A stretch of 7,823 bases of DNA, from the NCBI GenBank assembly GCA_018656855.1, contig JABHYP010000094.1, forward strand, positions 1 to 7,823, in the 5' to 3' direction. This document shows positions 1 through 5,589 of the stretch, in pieces. The stretch is from Candidatus Latescibacterota bacterium. GTDB lineage: Bacteria; Latescibacterota; Latescibacteria; Latescibacterales; Latescibacteraceae. The notes beneath the pieces are model-generated. The model made no database searches, had not been told where the DNA came from, and saw only the letters and a list, made by a program, of their open reading frames with translations. The position numbers and the translations under genes are program-made. The stretch's first letter is position 1; the number at the start of each line of letters is the position of its first letter.

Positions 1-1195
1 CAACACCCCGATTGCCGAATGCTTCAGCAAGTCGAGGATTTATGTCCAACGCTTTTGAAAAGTCCGCAATAGCCGTTTCATAATTGCCTAAGTCTAAGTA
101 TGCAGTGCCACGATTGTTGTATGCTTCAGCAAATTGAGGATTGATGTCTAACGCTTTTGTAAAGTCCGCAATTGCTGTTTCATAATTGCCTAAGTCTAAG
201 AAAGCATTGCCCCGATTGCCGAATGCTTCAGCAAATTGAGGATTTATGTCCAACGCTTTTGAAAAGTCCGCAATAGCCGTTTCATAATTGCCTAAGTCTA
301 AGTATGCAACACCCCGATTGTAGTATGCCTTAACAAGTCGAGGATTGATTTCTATTGCTTTTGTAAAGTCCGCAATTGCCGTTTCATAATTACCTGAACC
401 TGAGTAAGCAGTGCCCCGATTGTAGTATGCTTCAACAAGTCGAGGATTGATTTCTATTGCTTTTGTAAAGTCCGCAATTGCCGTTTCATAATTGCCTGAA
501 TCTGAGTAAGCATTGCCCCGATTGCTGAATGCTATAGCATATTCAGGATTGATGTCTAACGCCTTCGTGTAGTCAGCAATAGCTTTATCATATTGATCTA
601 ATTTTGCATAAGCATTACCACGATTAGTATATGTCCCTGCTATGCCTTCTTTATCATCTGCTCTGTTTGCCTCAACCAATGCTGTAGTATATGAATTAAC
701 TGACTTCTCATTTTCACCAAGAAAATAATAACAGATACCGATTTGAATATGTATTGCACCACGCTTTTCAGGATCGCTCTCAATCTCCAGACAATGATCA
801 TATAGACTAATTGCTTGTGGATACTCCTTCTTTAAAAAATGCTCACGCCCTTCCGCAAACATTCGCACAACATTAGGATTCGATGATTGTGCTATGCCAT
901 CCTGATAATCACATATTATAGTGGTTTTTTCGGTCTCATGAACAATTAATCCTAATAAGCTCCAGCGAGATTTATCAGATTCTATTTTTTGTGTTTTTAA
1001 ATGTTGCGAATCAATCTGATTCTGGGATTTAGTTTCTTTCGATATAACATTATCAGGAGTTTCTGTCGGATTTATTAGTTTTATGATTGAATTTTTTAAT
1101 AAGGCTCCAATAACTATAATAATAGCGACAGTAACTCCAATGGCTACACCCTTTAAATATATAAAATCAAAAATTTTTTTTATTTTTTCAAACAT
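1..1195 (-). CDS. Membrane-anchored TPR-repeat protein, C-terminus beyond left edge
   Basis: The minus strand is open from ATG at 1195 to the left edge, giving 398 codons without a stop. The start MFEKIKKIFDF is followed by one hydrophobic segment at about residues 13-33 (GVAIGVTVAIIIVIGALL), so the protein is probably anchored in the inner membrane by its N-terminus. A polar linker covers about 40-110, followed by less regular helical repeats at about 110-185. From residue 191 come regular 34-residue tetratricopeptide repeats with the pattern NRGxAYxxxGNYETAIADFxKAxxINP. TPR arrays form superhelical protein-binding scaffolds; no enzymatic domain is visible, and the partner cannot be told. 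No strong Shine-Dalgarno precedes the ATG, but it is the start that precedes the membrane segment, and a promoter lies about 90 bases upstream. The true C-terminus and repeat number are unknown. Confidence 0.93.
   Translation of the reverse strand, partial: MFEKIKKIFDFIYLKGVAIGVTVAIIIVIGALLKNSIIKLINPTETPDNVISKETKSQNQIDSQHLKTQKIESDKSRWSLLGLIVHETEKTTIICDYQDGIAQSSNPNVVRMFAEGREHFLKKEYPQAISLYDHCLEIESDPEKRGAIHIQIGICYYFLGENEKSVNSYTTALVEANRADDKEGIAGTYTNRGNAYAKLDQYDKAIADYTKALDINPEYAIAFSNRGNAYSDSGNYETAIADFTKAIEINPRLVEAYYNRGTAYSGSGNYETAIADFTKAIEINPRLVKAYYNRGVAYLDLGNYETAIADFSKALDINPQFAEAFGNRGNAFLDLGNYETAIADFTKALDINPQFAEAYNNRGTAYLDLGNYETAIADFSKALDINPRLAEAFGNRGV
9..620 (-). repeat. Six 102-base tandem units encoding TPRs
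   Basis: The motif cgattg (or cgatta) recurs at exact 102-base steps at 9, 111, 213, 315, 417, 519 and 621, so six full units are in view and more run off the left edge. Each unit encodes one 34-residue TPR. Units starting at 9 and 213 differ at about 6 of 102 positions, and units at 315 and 417 at about 5. Identity at DNA level, including silent sites, exceeds what protein constraint needs, so copying within the array was recent. The bases at the left edge (caacacc before unit 9) match the junction before unit 315, which suggests that the block pattern repeats beyond the window. Confidence 0.93.
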
Positions 1196-1287
1196 ATTTG
1201 TATTACTCAATTTTTACCAAAGAAGTATCTATTAATTAACTTAAAAATCATGAATATATTATTCAATTTGAGATTTATAATAACTCG

Positions 1288-1325
1288 ATTATATCAATAC
1301 TATATATAAAATCAATAATAGTCAA
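1288..1325 (-). promoter_or_regulatory. Sigma-70-like promoter(s) for the TPR gene
   Basis: Two overlapping candidates read toward the TPR gene. One is TTGATT (1310-1315), a 16-base spacer and a perfect TATAAT (1288-1293). The other is TTGACT (1320-1325), a 17-base spacer and TAGTAT (1297-1302). Either would give a leader of about 85-95 bases before the ATG at 1195. The surroundings are very AT-rich, so chance matches are possible. If the organism uses the Bacteroidota-type sigma consensus, these boxes mean less. Confidence 0.5.
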
Positions 1326-1365
1326 TTGCTTTTTCTTAAAACAATTTAATAAAAAAGAGAGTTAA

Positions 1366-1377
1366 ATTACATGTAAT
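1366..1377. promoter_or_regulatory. 12-base perfect palindrome, possible operator
   Basis: ATTACATGTAAT is a perfect palindrome about 40 bases upstream of the outer -35 candidate of the TPR gene. A dimeric regulator could bind here, but there is no second copy and AT-rich DNA makes such palindromes fairly easily. Confidence 0.2.
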
Positions 1378-1442
1378 CAATAATATTTCATTTTTATGAA
1401 AGGTGGTTGAAATAATAACAATACGAGATTATTATAACCACC

Positions 1443-1543
1443 CAACAATCTGTATCCTATACGCATAAAAAAAAACCTAACTATAATCAGCTGAGTTATT
1501 GTTTTTATTGGTGGAGTAAATTTAACGATTTGCGAACCATTTC
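1443..1543 (+). repeat. Recombination-scar-like repeat, unit 1
   Basis: The unit starts with caacaatctgtatcctat and acgca, holds a hairpin (1474-1497), and ends with ttggtggagtaaattt and aacgatttgcgaacc. The last 36 bases (1508-1543) match 3026-3060 with two substitutions and one gap. The first 24 bases match 2940-2963 with about five differences. The hairpin and the TTGGTGGAG boundary also match the third unit, which carries the tRNA-Ala fragment. It lies just beyond the 3' end of the protease gene. It may be an attachment-site scar or the end of a lost integrase module; that is inference. Confidence 0.6.
1467..1497 (-). terminator. Rho-independent terminator, probably for the S8 protease gene
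   Basis: On the minus strand AACTCAGCT and AGTTAGGTT form a 9-position stem with one mismatch and G:U pairs, around a 6-base loop, followed by a run of nine T (1475-1467). It lies about 210 bases past the protease stop. Read on the plus strand, the same hairpin is followed by attgttttt, so weak bidirectional action is possible. Confidence 0.55.
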
Positions 1544-1545
1544 GG

Positions 1546-1707
1546 TTGTTTTTTACATTGCCTATTGGATTTTCCTGAAGCATAGCATCAAGGAATCGAC
1601 AATTAGCTTCCCAAACACTCGGTCCCTTCCTCCTGTGGGGAGAACGGGATATTAGCCTTATTATCGTGAGATCCCAACAACGTTGCACAAAAAACGCTTT
1701 AGGGAGT
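1546..1707. other. Spacer with no convincing gene
   Basis: A minus-strand frame is open from 1730 to 1377, but it runs through the terminator and repeat unit 1, has no good ribosome-binding site, and matches no family I know. A GC-richer patch at 1621-1650 (cctcctgtggggag core) resembles the small palindromic intergenic repeats of some genomes. A single copy cannot show this. Confidence 0.4.
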
Positions 1708-2808
1708 TTAAATTCCCAACCTAACTGCATCTATAAAACCATTGGGATTTATCACAAGTTTTCCGGAGGCAGTTTCCGTTTTTGTTTCTACTAAGAATCC
1801 AAATATTTGTTCGATTGTCAGGCTTTCATCAATTCCCCAGGCTAAACCGGCAAGTCCTGTAAGATAGGGTATTGCCCAGCTGAAACCGCCGTCCCCCCAA
1901 TATGTGTAATGCGTTGTATCTTTGTTGTTGCCGGTTGTTCTGAAATCAGCGGGCACAATGATCCTGTCTGTATATTCTTTTGCCCAGGGAGAGAAATCAT
2001 AATTATCAGGATTATTATTGTCCTTATAAGGAGGGCAGCCGCCTCCGGTAAAAAATGCGTGTGTTGTCTGCAAATCCGAATAAATCACTGCAATACCATG
2101 TTCATTCGCTTTTTTTACAAATTTTGCCCAAATCTTGACTTGCTCTTCATTCTTTACACTTGCGACATAGTGAGAAATTGATACCGCTTTGATTTTTTTC
2201 CCTTCAGGCAGTGAACTGTTTATTTCGATAAGTTTTTCAACAGCGAGACAGTGGTTATGCAAATCCCGCGTGTCGTCAGGGACTGCGATATAAAATAATT
2301 CAGATTCAGGGGCAACTCCGCAATTTTCGCCGCACAAAATTGACGCACATGCTATCCCGTGACAATGAAGTCTGTAATTATAGACCTTTGCGGAGTCTGT
2401 AATAACCTGATAATAGTTTATACGGCCATTGAGTTCCGAATGATTCGGATTAATAGGTTTGTCGATAAGCGCAAGCGAAACGCCCTTCCCTTTAATACCT
2501 TGAATGTGCAATTCTTTCACATTCAAACCCGGATTTTTTGTCCCTTCCAGCCACTTCTCCGGCGTGAATCCAGATGGAATGTTTATTACTTTTCCCCATT
2601 TTGTATGGTTGTCATATTCGAGAAATGCGAAATCTTTCAATGGCATATCGCCCACATCCAATGGAATGTTGTTGAGGTCATATCCATAATAATTATTCTT
2701 CGTAATATCTCCGGATAATTGCCAGAGTGTAATTGCCTTTTGGGAAGTAGTGCAGGTTGAAGCTAAAAAAATAATCACAATAAAAAAAAGAAATAAATTC
2801 CATTTCAT
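1708..2808 (-). CDS. Secreted or lipoprotein S8 (subtilisin-like) serine protease
   Basis: This is a 366-residue subtilase with the catalytic triad in order: Asp116 in VSLALIDKPINPNH, His150 in HCHGIACASIL, and Ser310 in GGFSWAIPYLTGLAGL. The N-terminus (MKWNLFLFFIVIIFLASTC) is a signal peptide. Cys19 could be lipidated, although ASTC is an imperfect lipobox. Residues 20-100 are too short and unlike the usual I9 propeptide. Four cysteines (149, 154, 159, 163) crowd around the catalytic His, with further ones at 187 and 258. The classical AAGN oxyanion motif is absent: the matching strand reads GIAVIYSDLQTTH. The start is supported by GGAGAA (2814-2819) six bases upstream. The enzyme probably acts outside the cytoplasm; its substrate is unknown. 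The gene stands alone between two repeat units, which suggests acquired cargo. Protease fold: seen in motifs. Role: not known. Confidence 0.92.
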   Translation of the reverse strand: MKWNLFLFFIVIIFLASTCTTSQKAITLWQLSGDITKNNYYGYDLNNIPLDVGDMPLKDFAFLEYDNHTKWGKVINIPSGFTPEKWLEGTKNPGLNVKELHIQGIKGKGVSLALIDKPINPNHSELNGRINYYQVITDSAKVYNYRLHCHGIACASILCGENCGVAPESELFYIAVPDDTRDLHNHCLAVEKLIEINSSLPEGKKIKAVSISHYVASVKNEEQVKIWAKFVKKANEHGIAVIYSDLQTTHAFFTGGGCPPYKDNNNPDNYDFSPWAKEYTDRIIVPADFRTTGNNKDTTHYTYWGDGGFSWAIPYLTGLAGLAWGIDESLTIEQIFGFLVETKTETASGKLVINPNGFIDAVRLGI

Positions 2809-2853
2809 GCTGTTTCTCCAGCTGTTTTGGTTAGATGATGTGTGAAAAACTTT

Positions 2854-2859
2854 ATTATA
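2854..2859 (-). promoter_or_regulatory. Possible -10 box of the protease gene
   Basis: On the minus strand GCGTATAATAAAG contains a perfect TATAAT about 46 bases before the protease ATG. The hexamer 17 bases upstream (CTCCGT) is a poor -35, so support rests on the -10 alone. Confidence 0.3.
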
Positions 2860-2939
2860 CGCATTTGTAATATGTGACGGAGCTGTTTTCGTTTAAGTTC
2901 AGTTTTTTTAAGCGGGAAAGAATAACGAGTATTCTGAGG

Positions 2940-3060
2940 CAACAATCCGCAACCTATCCGCAAGCGTTCTTATTAACACCAACCCAAAAAAGATCCGCGA
3001 TTTCTCAGGTCTTTCTTCTATAATATTGTGGAATAAATTGAACGATTTGCGAACCATTTC
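2940..3060 (+). repeat. Recombination-scar-like repeat, unit 2
   Basis: The unit opens with caacaatccgcaacctat and ccgca, matching unit 1, contains an A-rich tract with a weak imperfect hairpin (2992-3011), and ends with ttgtggaataaattgaacg and atttgcgaaccatttc, almost identical to 1508-1543. It lies upstream of the protease, so the gene is enclosed by same-orientation repeats about 1.5 kb apart. The hairpin has lost several pairs compared with units 1 and 3, so this looks like the most decayed copy. Confidence 0.6.
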
Positions 3061-3170
3061 CATATCACTTCAATACTGAAAAAATCAAATAATTATGAGC
3101 CTCCTATTTCACTGATACCATCTTTCTCATCTGAGTAAGCTTATTATTACTGAGTCAGTATATAAAGTGG

Positions 3171-3335
3171 TTAATTATCTTTAACGATCATACCTGAGAT
3201 ATCACCTAAGTCTTGTGTATTATAAATATGCAATTTGCTATCTTTCCATGAAAATGCGTAATAATCAAATTCAATCTTAATGCAATTAAATCTAACCTTA
3301 TTTTTATATATGGAATAAATATTGATATGAAAAAA
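3171..3335 (-). pseudogene. Possible coding remnant downstream of the 60-residue gene
   Basis: Directly after the TAG of the small gene (3336-3338) the same frame stays open for about 54 codons, ending at TAA 3171-3173, with protein-like text such as IKIEFDYYAFSWKDSKLHIY. There is no start codon near its beginning. It could be a decayed downstream gene or the end of a longer ancestral protein. The DNA is very AT-rich and a second frame is also partly open, so chance is a real alternative. Confidence 0.2.
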
Positions 3336-3518
3336 CTATTTATTCTTTTCAACAATGAGTAGAAATTCAATCTTAGATGTTGCGCCCATAAGTTGAAATG
3401 TTGGTTTTATATATGGGATTACTGTCAAAACTTCTCCTTCTAGTTGGTTTAAGAAGTTTTCTAACTTTTCCTGAGCTGTATTTTTTTTAACTTCTAGTCG
3501 ATGAACTCTGTATTTCAT
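3336..3518 (-). CDS. Small hypothetical protein, 60 residues
   Basis: The protein starts MKYRVHRLEVKKNTAQEKLE, continues with a short helix (NFLNQLEGEVL) and a hydrophobic stretch (VIPYIKPTFQLMG), and ends SKIEFLLIVEKNK. The layout is strand, helix, strand, strand, with no signal peptide or membrane segment, so it is probably cytosolic. Its size and pattern recall small DUF4177-like proteins, but I cannot assign it. It is believable as a gene because a perfect AGGAGG sits five bases before the ATG. It lies alone between repeat units 2 and 3 in very AT-rich DNA, consistent with accessory cargo. Function unknown. Confidence 0.65.
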   Translation of the reverse strand: MKYRVHRLEVKKNTAQEKLENFLNQLEGEVLTVIPYIKPTFQLMGATSKIEFLLIVEKNK

Positions 3519-3523
3519 TTTTT

Positions 3524-3529
3524 CCTCCT
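3524..3529 (-). promoter_or_regulatory. Consensus Shine-Dalgarno of the 60-residue gene
   Basis: AGGAGG on the minus strand, five bases from the ATG at 3518. It is the strongest ribosome-binding site in the window and the main reason for calling this short frame a gene. Confidence 0.7.
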
Positions 3530-3749
3530 GCTTTTCAATTTTTAAAGTTTTTTTGTTTTCAATACTTTTAACATGATCCCAAATCCATCTTAAAATGTTT
3601 ACTATTTAAAATTATAAATTAATTACCAATCAATGTCAAAAAAATAACTCAGCTAATTCTTATAGAAGTATCTTTATAAAGTATACATATAAATGATGAT
3701 GTTTATTCATTCCTTAATACATTTTCGCACCCTATACGCACCCAAAAAC

Positions 3750-3780
3750 AAAAAAAGACCCAGCCAAATTTAGCTAAGTC
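3750..3780 (-). terminator. Rho-independent terminator after the tRNA-Ala fragment
   Basis: On the minus strand GACTTAGCT and GGCTGGGTC form a 9-bp stem with G:U pairs around an AAATTT loop, followed directly by seven T, then GTTTTT. It sits 11 bases past the tRNA CCA end, the normal place for a tRNA terminator. Confidence 0.65.
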
Positions 3781-3791
3781 CTTGTTATTAT

Positions 3792-3846
3792 TGGTGGAGC
3801 AGAGAGGGATCGAACCGGCGGCCTCATCCGTGCCAGGGATGCGCTC
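3792..3846 (-). pseudogene. tRNA-Ala(GGC) 3' fragment with hybrid T stem
   Basis: Read on the minus strand, the sequence begins GAGCGC (end of the D arm) and continues with anticodon stem CATCC/GGATG around loop CTGGCAC (anticodon GGC at 3832-3834). Variable region AGGCC, T stem GCCGG, T loop TTCGATC, CCTCT, acceptor strand CTGCTCC, A and CCA follow. The acceptor strand and most of the D arm's 5' side are absent upstream of 3846. GCCGG cannot pair with CCTCT: only the two loop-proximal G:C pairs and a terminal G:U remain. The 5' and 3' sides of the T arm thus seem to come from two different tRNA ends, as expected if recombination occurred in the TTCGATCC core. Not a functional tRNA. Confidence 0.75.
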
Positions 3847-3863
3847 AATACTTCATAAATAAA

Positions 3864-3889
3864 TTGGTAAAAATTGGACTGGCTACCAA
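3864..3889 (-). terminator. Weak hairpin after the DUF4159 gene
   Basis: TTGGTA and TACCAA pair as a 6-bp stem around a 14-base loop, followed on the minus strand by TTTATTTAT. It lies about 40 bases past the stop at 3928. The stem is short and AT-rich, so it may be a poor terminator or chance. Confidence 0.3.
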
Positions 3890-3927
3890 AAACCAACTTT
3901 ATAGGTTATTTCAGGAACTATTTAAAT

Positions 3928-5181
3928 CTATTTGCCGGTTGAGAAGAAGTCCATCTTTTGCTGTGATATACTTCCTTCCTGAATAAGTGCAAATACAACC
4001 ATGTTAACACCCATTTTTAGCTGAGGTATGTTGTTTGAAAGGTTTTTCCATTTGTGTGCATAACCCTTATCAGAATAAATTGCCACAAGCCTTTCATTAA
4101 GCCAGATACCCTCGAGATAATGAACAGGCTTTGCCATTTTAATACTTTTTTTCTGCGCGGTTGCGTGAGCAAAATTATACTGTATAAGTCCGAGTTCATC
4201 ACCCTGCGGCGGGCCATAATCGAAATCAAAGAAGCTATGGTACAGCGGATGGTCGTTTTCAATCGGCAAAAATTTTGCATCAGCGCCGAGCGCATCTCTG
4301 AACATCTGTCGTAACGATGCTTCTGCCTGGCCAAATTCCGCCTTGGGCTCACCATTGTCAGCAACCGCAAAACCGCCGTTTCGTAAATATTGGCCAAAAT
4401 TTTTACTTTCTATTTCAGTCAATTCAAATGCTTCCGTTGCAGTGATATAAACAAAAGGCGTCTCAAATAATTTCCGGTGATCAAGGAATAGATGTGTATC
4501 AACCTTTGCCTCAATATTAGTATAGCGGTTTACTGCCTCAACAAGGTTAATAACGGCTCTTTTCAATTCGTCCGGAGGTCTTAACTGAGCGCCCCAAGCA
4601 GTAGCAATATAAACAAATCCCTTGATATCCTGTCTGTTATTCGGATCCTGGATAACCATTGCTTTGAACTGGCCAGTGTCGAGGTCTTCCAGAGAAATCA
4701 TTTCTTCCTTCATTGAAATCTTTCTGTCAGGCTCTCTTGTAGCAGTCATCTCAATTTCAATGCTATCAGTAACAAAAACTTCGGTTTCAACATTGGTTTT
4801 CATTTCAGATTCAAACTCATACGAGTCAACAGTGCCCATCATATCCATAGTCGAAATCTGTTTGGTTTCGATTTTCGCAGTAGGTTGACGTTGCTGTATC
4901 TCTTTTTTCTCAAATATCCTCTTCTGAACGCGTTTCTTCTTGAACTCAAACGCTTTTTTCATCCTCGGCCTGCGTACGATAAGTTCCATTGTCAGAGGCC
5001 GGGCAACTTTAACTTCAGTCTTCTTAAACATATAATATGCGCCCACAGCCGCATGCAAAGAAACAGCAACTAAAAGTCCGAGAAAAAGCAATTTTTGTGT
5101 CTCTCTTTCAAGTCTTCCCATATCAATTGCATCTGATACGCCGCTGAATCTCGATTTAAAATCTTCTTTTTCCTTAGCCAT
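3928..5181 (-). CDS. DUF4159 protein on a TonB-like inner-membrane anchor
   Basis: This is a 417-residue protein. A short cytoplasmic N-terminus is followed by one membrane segment at about 31-51 (LLFLGLLVAVSLHAAVGAYY). A basic periplasmic stretch (about 70-100, KKAFEFKKKRVQKR) and an acidic linker (about 115-170) come next. The C-terminal domain at about 187-405 matches DUF4159: FVYIATAWGAQLRPPDEL, FVYITATEAFELTEIE, LRNGGFAVADN, HPLYHSFFDF and VAIYSDKGYAHKW. The first two parts resemble TonB, but the domain at the end is DUF4159 rather than the TonB C-terminal fold. DUF4159 has a glutamine-amidotransferase-like fold with no established reaction. The start is supported by AGGTGA (5188-5193) six bases upstream. 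Upstream in the same direction lies a large outer-membrane protein, which suggests a partner across the envelope. ExbB and ExbD are not in the window. Domain assignment is firm; role is inference. Confidence 0.9.
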   Translation of the reverse strand: MAKEKEDFKSRFSGVSDAIDMGRLERETQKLLFLGLLVAVSLHAAVGAYYMFKKTEVKVARPLTMELIVRRPRMKKAFEFKKKRVQKRIFEKKEIQQRQPTAKIETKQISTMDMMGTVDSYEFESEMKTNVETEVFVTDSIEIEMTATREPDRKISMKEEMISLEDLDTGQFKAMVIQDPNNRQDIKGFVYIATAWGAQLRPPDELKRAVINLVEAVNRYTNIEAKVDTHLFLDHRKLFETPFVYITATEAFELTEIESKNFGQYLRNGGFAVADNGEPKAEFGQAEASLRQMFRDALGADAKFLPIENDHPLYHSFFDFDYGPPQGDELGLIQYNFAHATAQKKSIKMAKPVHYLEGIWLNERLVAIYSDKGYAHKWKNLSNNIPQLKMGVNMVVFALIQEGSISQQKMDFFSTGK

Positions 5182-5589
5182 TGTTTATCACCTGCCCCTG
5201 CAATATAAATTTAAAATTTTTATTCTTCTTTTTTTAGTGTCAACTGCCATTGTAATTTACGTAATTTCAACAGACCGCGGTATCCATAAAAAAATATAAG
5301 CAAAAGTAACAAGCAGTCTATCAAAGGAGTGATATTTAATAAATTCACCTCTAATATCAACTTTTTTTCTTTCTATCGGCATCTTATAACCAAGTTTTTT
5401 TAATTAGCTATTAGGTGCTCAATAGTAAAAGCCAGCCTCCCAGCGCCGACACTTGCCGCCATATCCATTGCATATTCAAAAGATATTTGAGTAACTTCCT
5501 TATATTGAAGTTAAAATTCAGCAGATAAGTACAAGATAAAAAATCAGTTAATTTGCATGAGTAATTTATCATGCTTAATACCGGACTTA
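5182..5589. other. 408-base gap with only doubtful short frames
   Basis: No confident gene is present. Three minus-strand frames deserve mention. One, 5257-5382 (41 residues, MPIERKKVDIRGEFIKYHSF at its start), has no clear ribosome-binding site. Another, at 5400-5468, gives MDMAASVGAGRLAFTIEHL, with an open frame reaching about 14 codons further upstream but no ATG. A 62-residue frame, 5411-5599, overlaps the end of the upstream gene and is leucine-rich and unconvincing. The local GC-rich patch at 5430-5462 stands out in otherwise AT-rich DNA and could be a decayed gene end. A promoter for the DUF4159 gene might lie here; I cannot point to one. Confidence 0.4.
5555..5574 (-). terminator. Small hairpin after the outer-membrane protein gene
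   Basis: GCATGA and TCATGC form a perfect 6-bp stem around an 8-base loop, 15 bases past the stop at 5590. A GATTTTTT tract follows about 10 bases after the hairpin on the minus strand, further than a typical intrinsic terminator needs. Confidence 0.3.

Larger units (their letters stand above)
3726..3846 (+). repeat. Recombination-scar-like repeat, unit 3, containing the tRNA fragment
   Basis: The unit carries cgcaccctatacgcaccc, an A-rich tract, a strong hairpin (3757-3780), ttattattggtggagc, and then the tRNA-Ala 3' sequence. The first 75 bases line up element by element with units 1 and 2: CCTATACGCA, A-run, hairpin and GGTGGAG boundary. Where units 1 and 2 have gatttgcgaacc, this unit has the T-loop sequence ggatcgaacc. 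It therefore links the repeat family to a tRNA 3' end, the usual target of tyrosine integrases. The repeated cgcaccc motif could be an arm-type binding site; that is inference. Confidence 0.6.

Noticed and set aside
9..620. Regular 102-base repeats as a CRISPR array or satellite
   Set aside because: There are no unique spacers, and every unit stays in one reading frame as a canonical 34-residue TPR.
1377..1730. 117-codon minus-strand frame starting inside the end of the protease gene
   Set aside because: It runs through the terminator hairpin and repeat unit 1, lacks a good ribosome-binding site, overlaps the protease end by 23 bases and has no recognisable domain.
1909..2718. Plus-strand open frames opposite the protease
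   Set aside because: They are antisense shadows of a gene whose catalytic motifs are clear; none has a family resemblance.
1443..3060. Composite transposon around the protease
   Set aside because: The flanking units are in direct orientation, about 100-120 bases long, non-coding, and have no terminal inverted repeats or transposase, so insertion sequence ends are not supported.
3792..3846. Functional tRNA-Ala gene
   Set aside because: The 5' acceptor strand and most of the D arm are missing, and the T stem does not pair.
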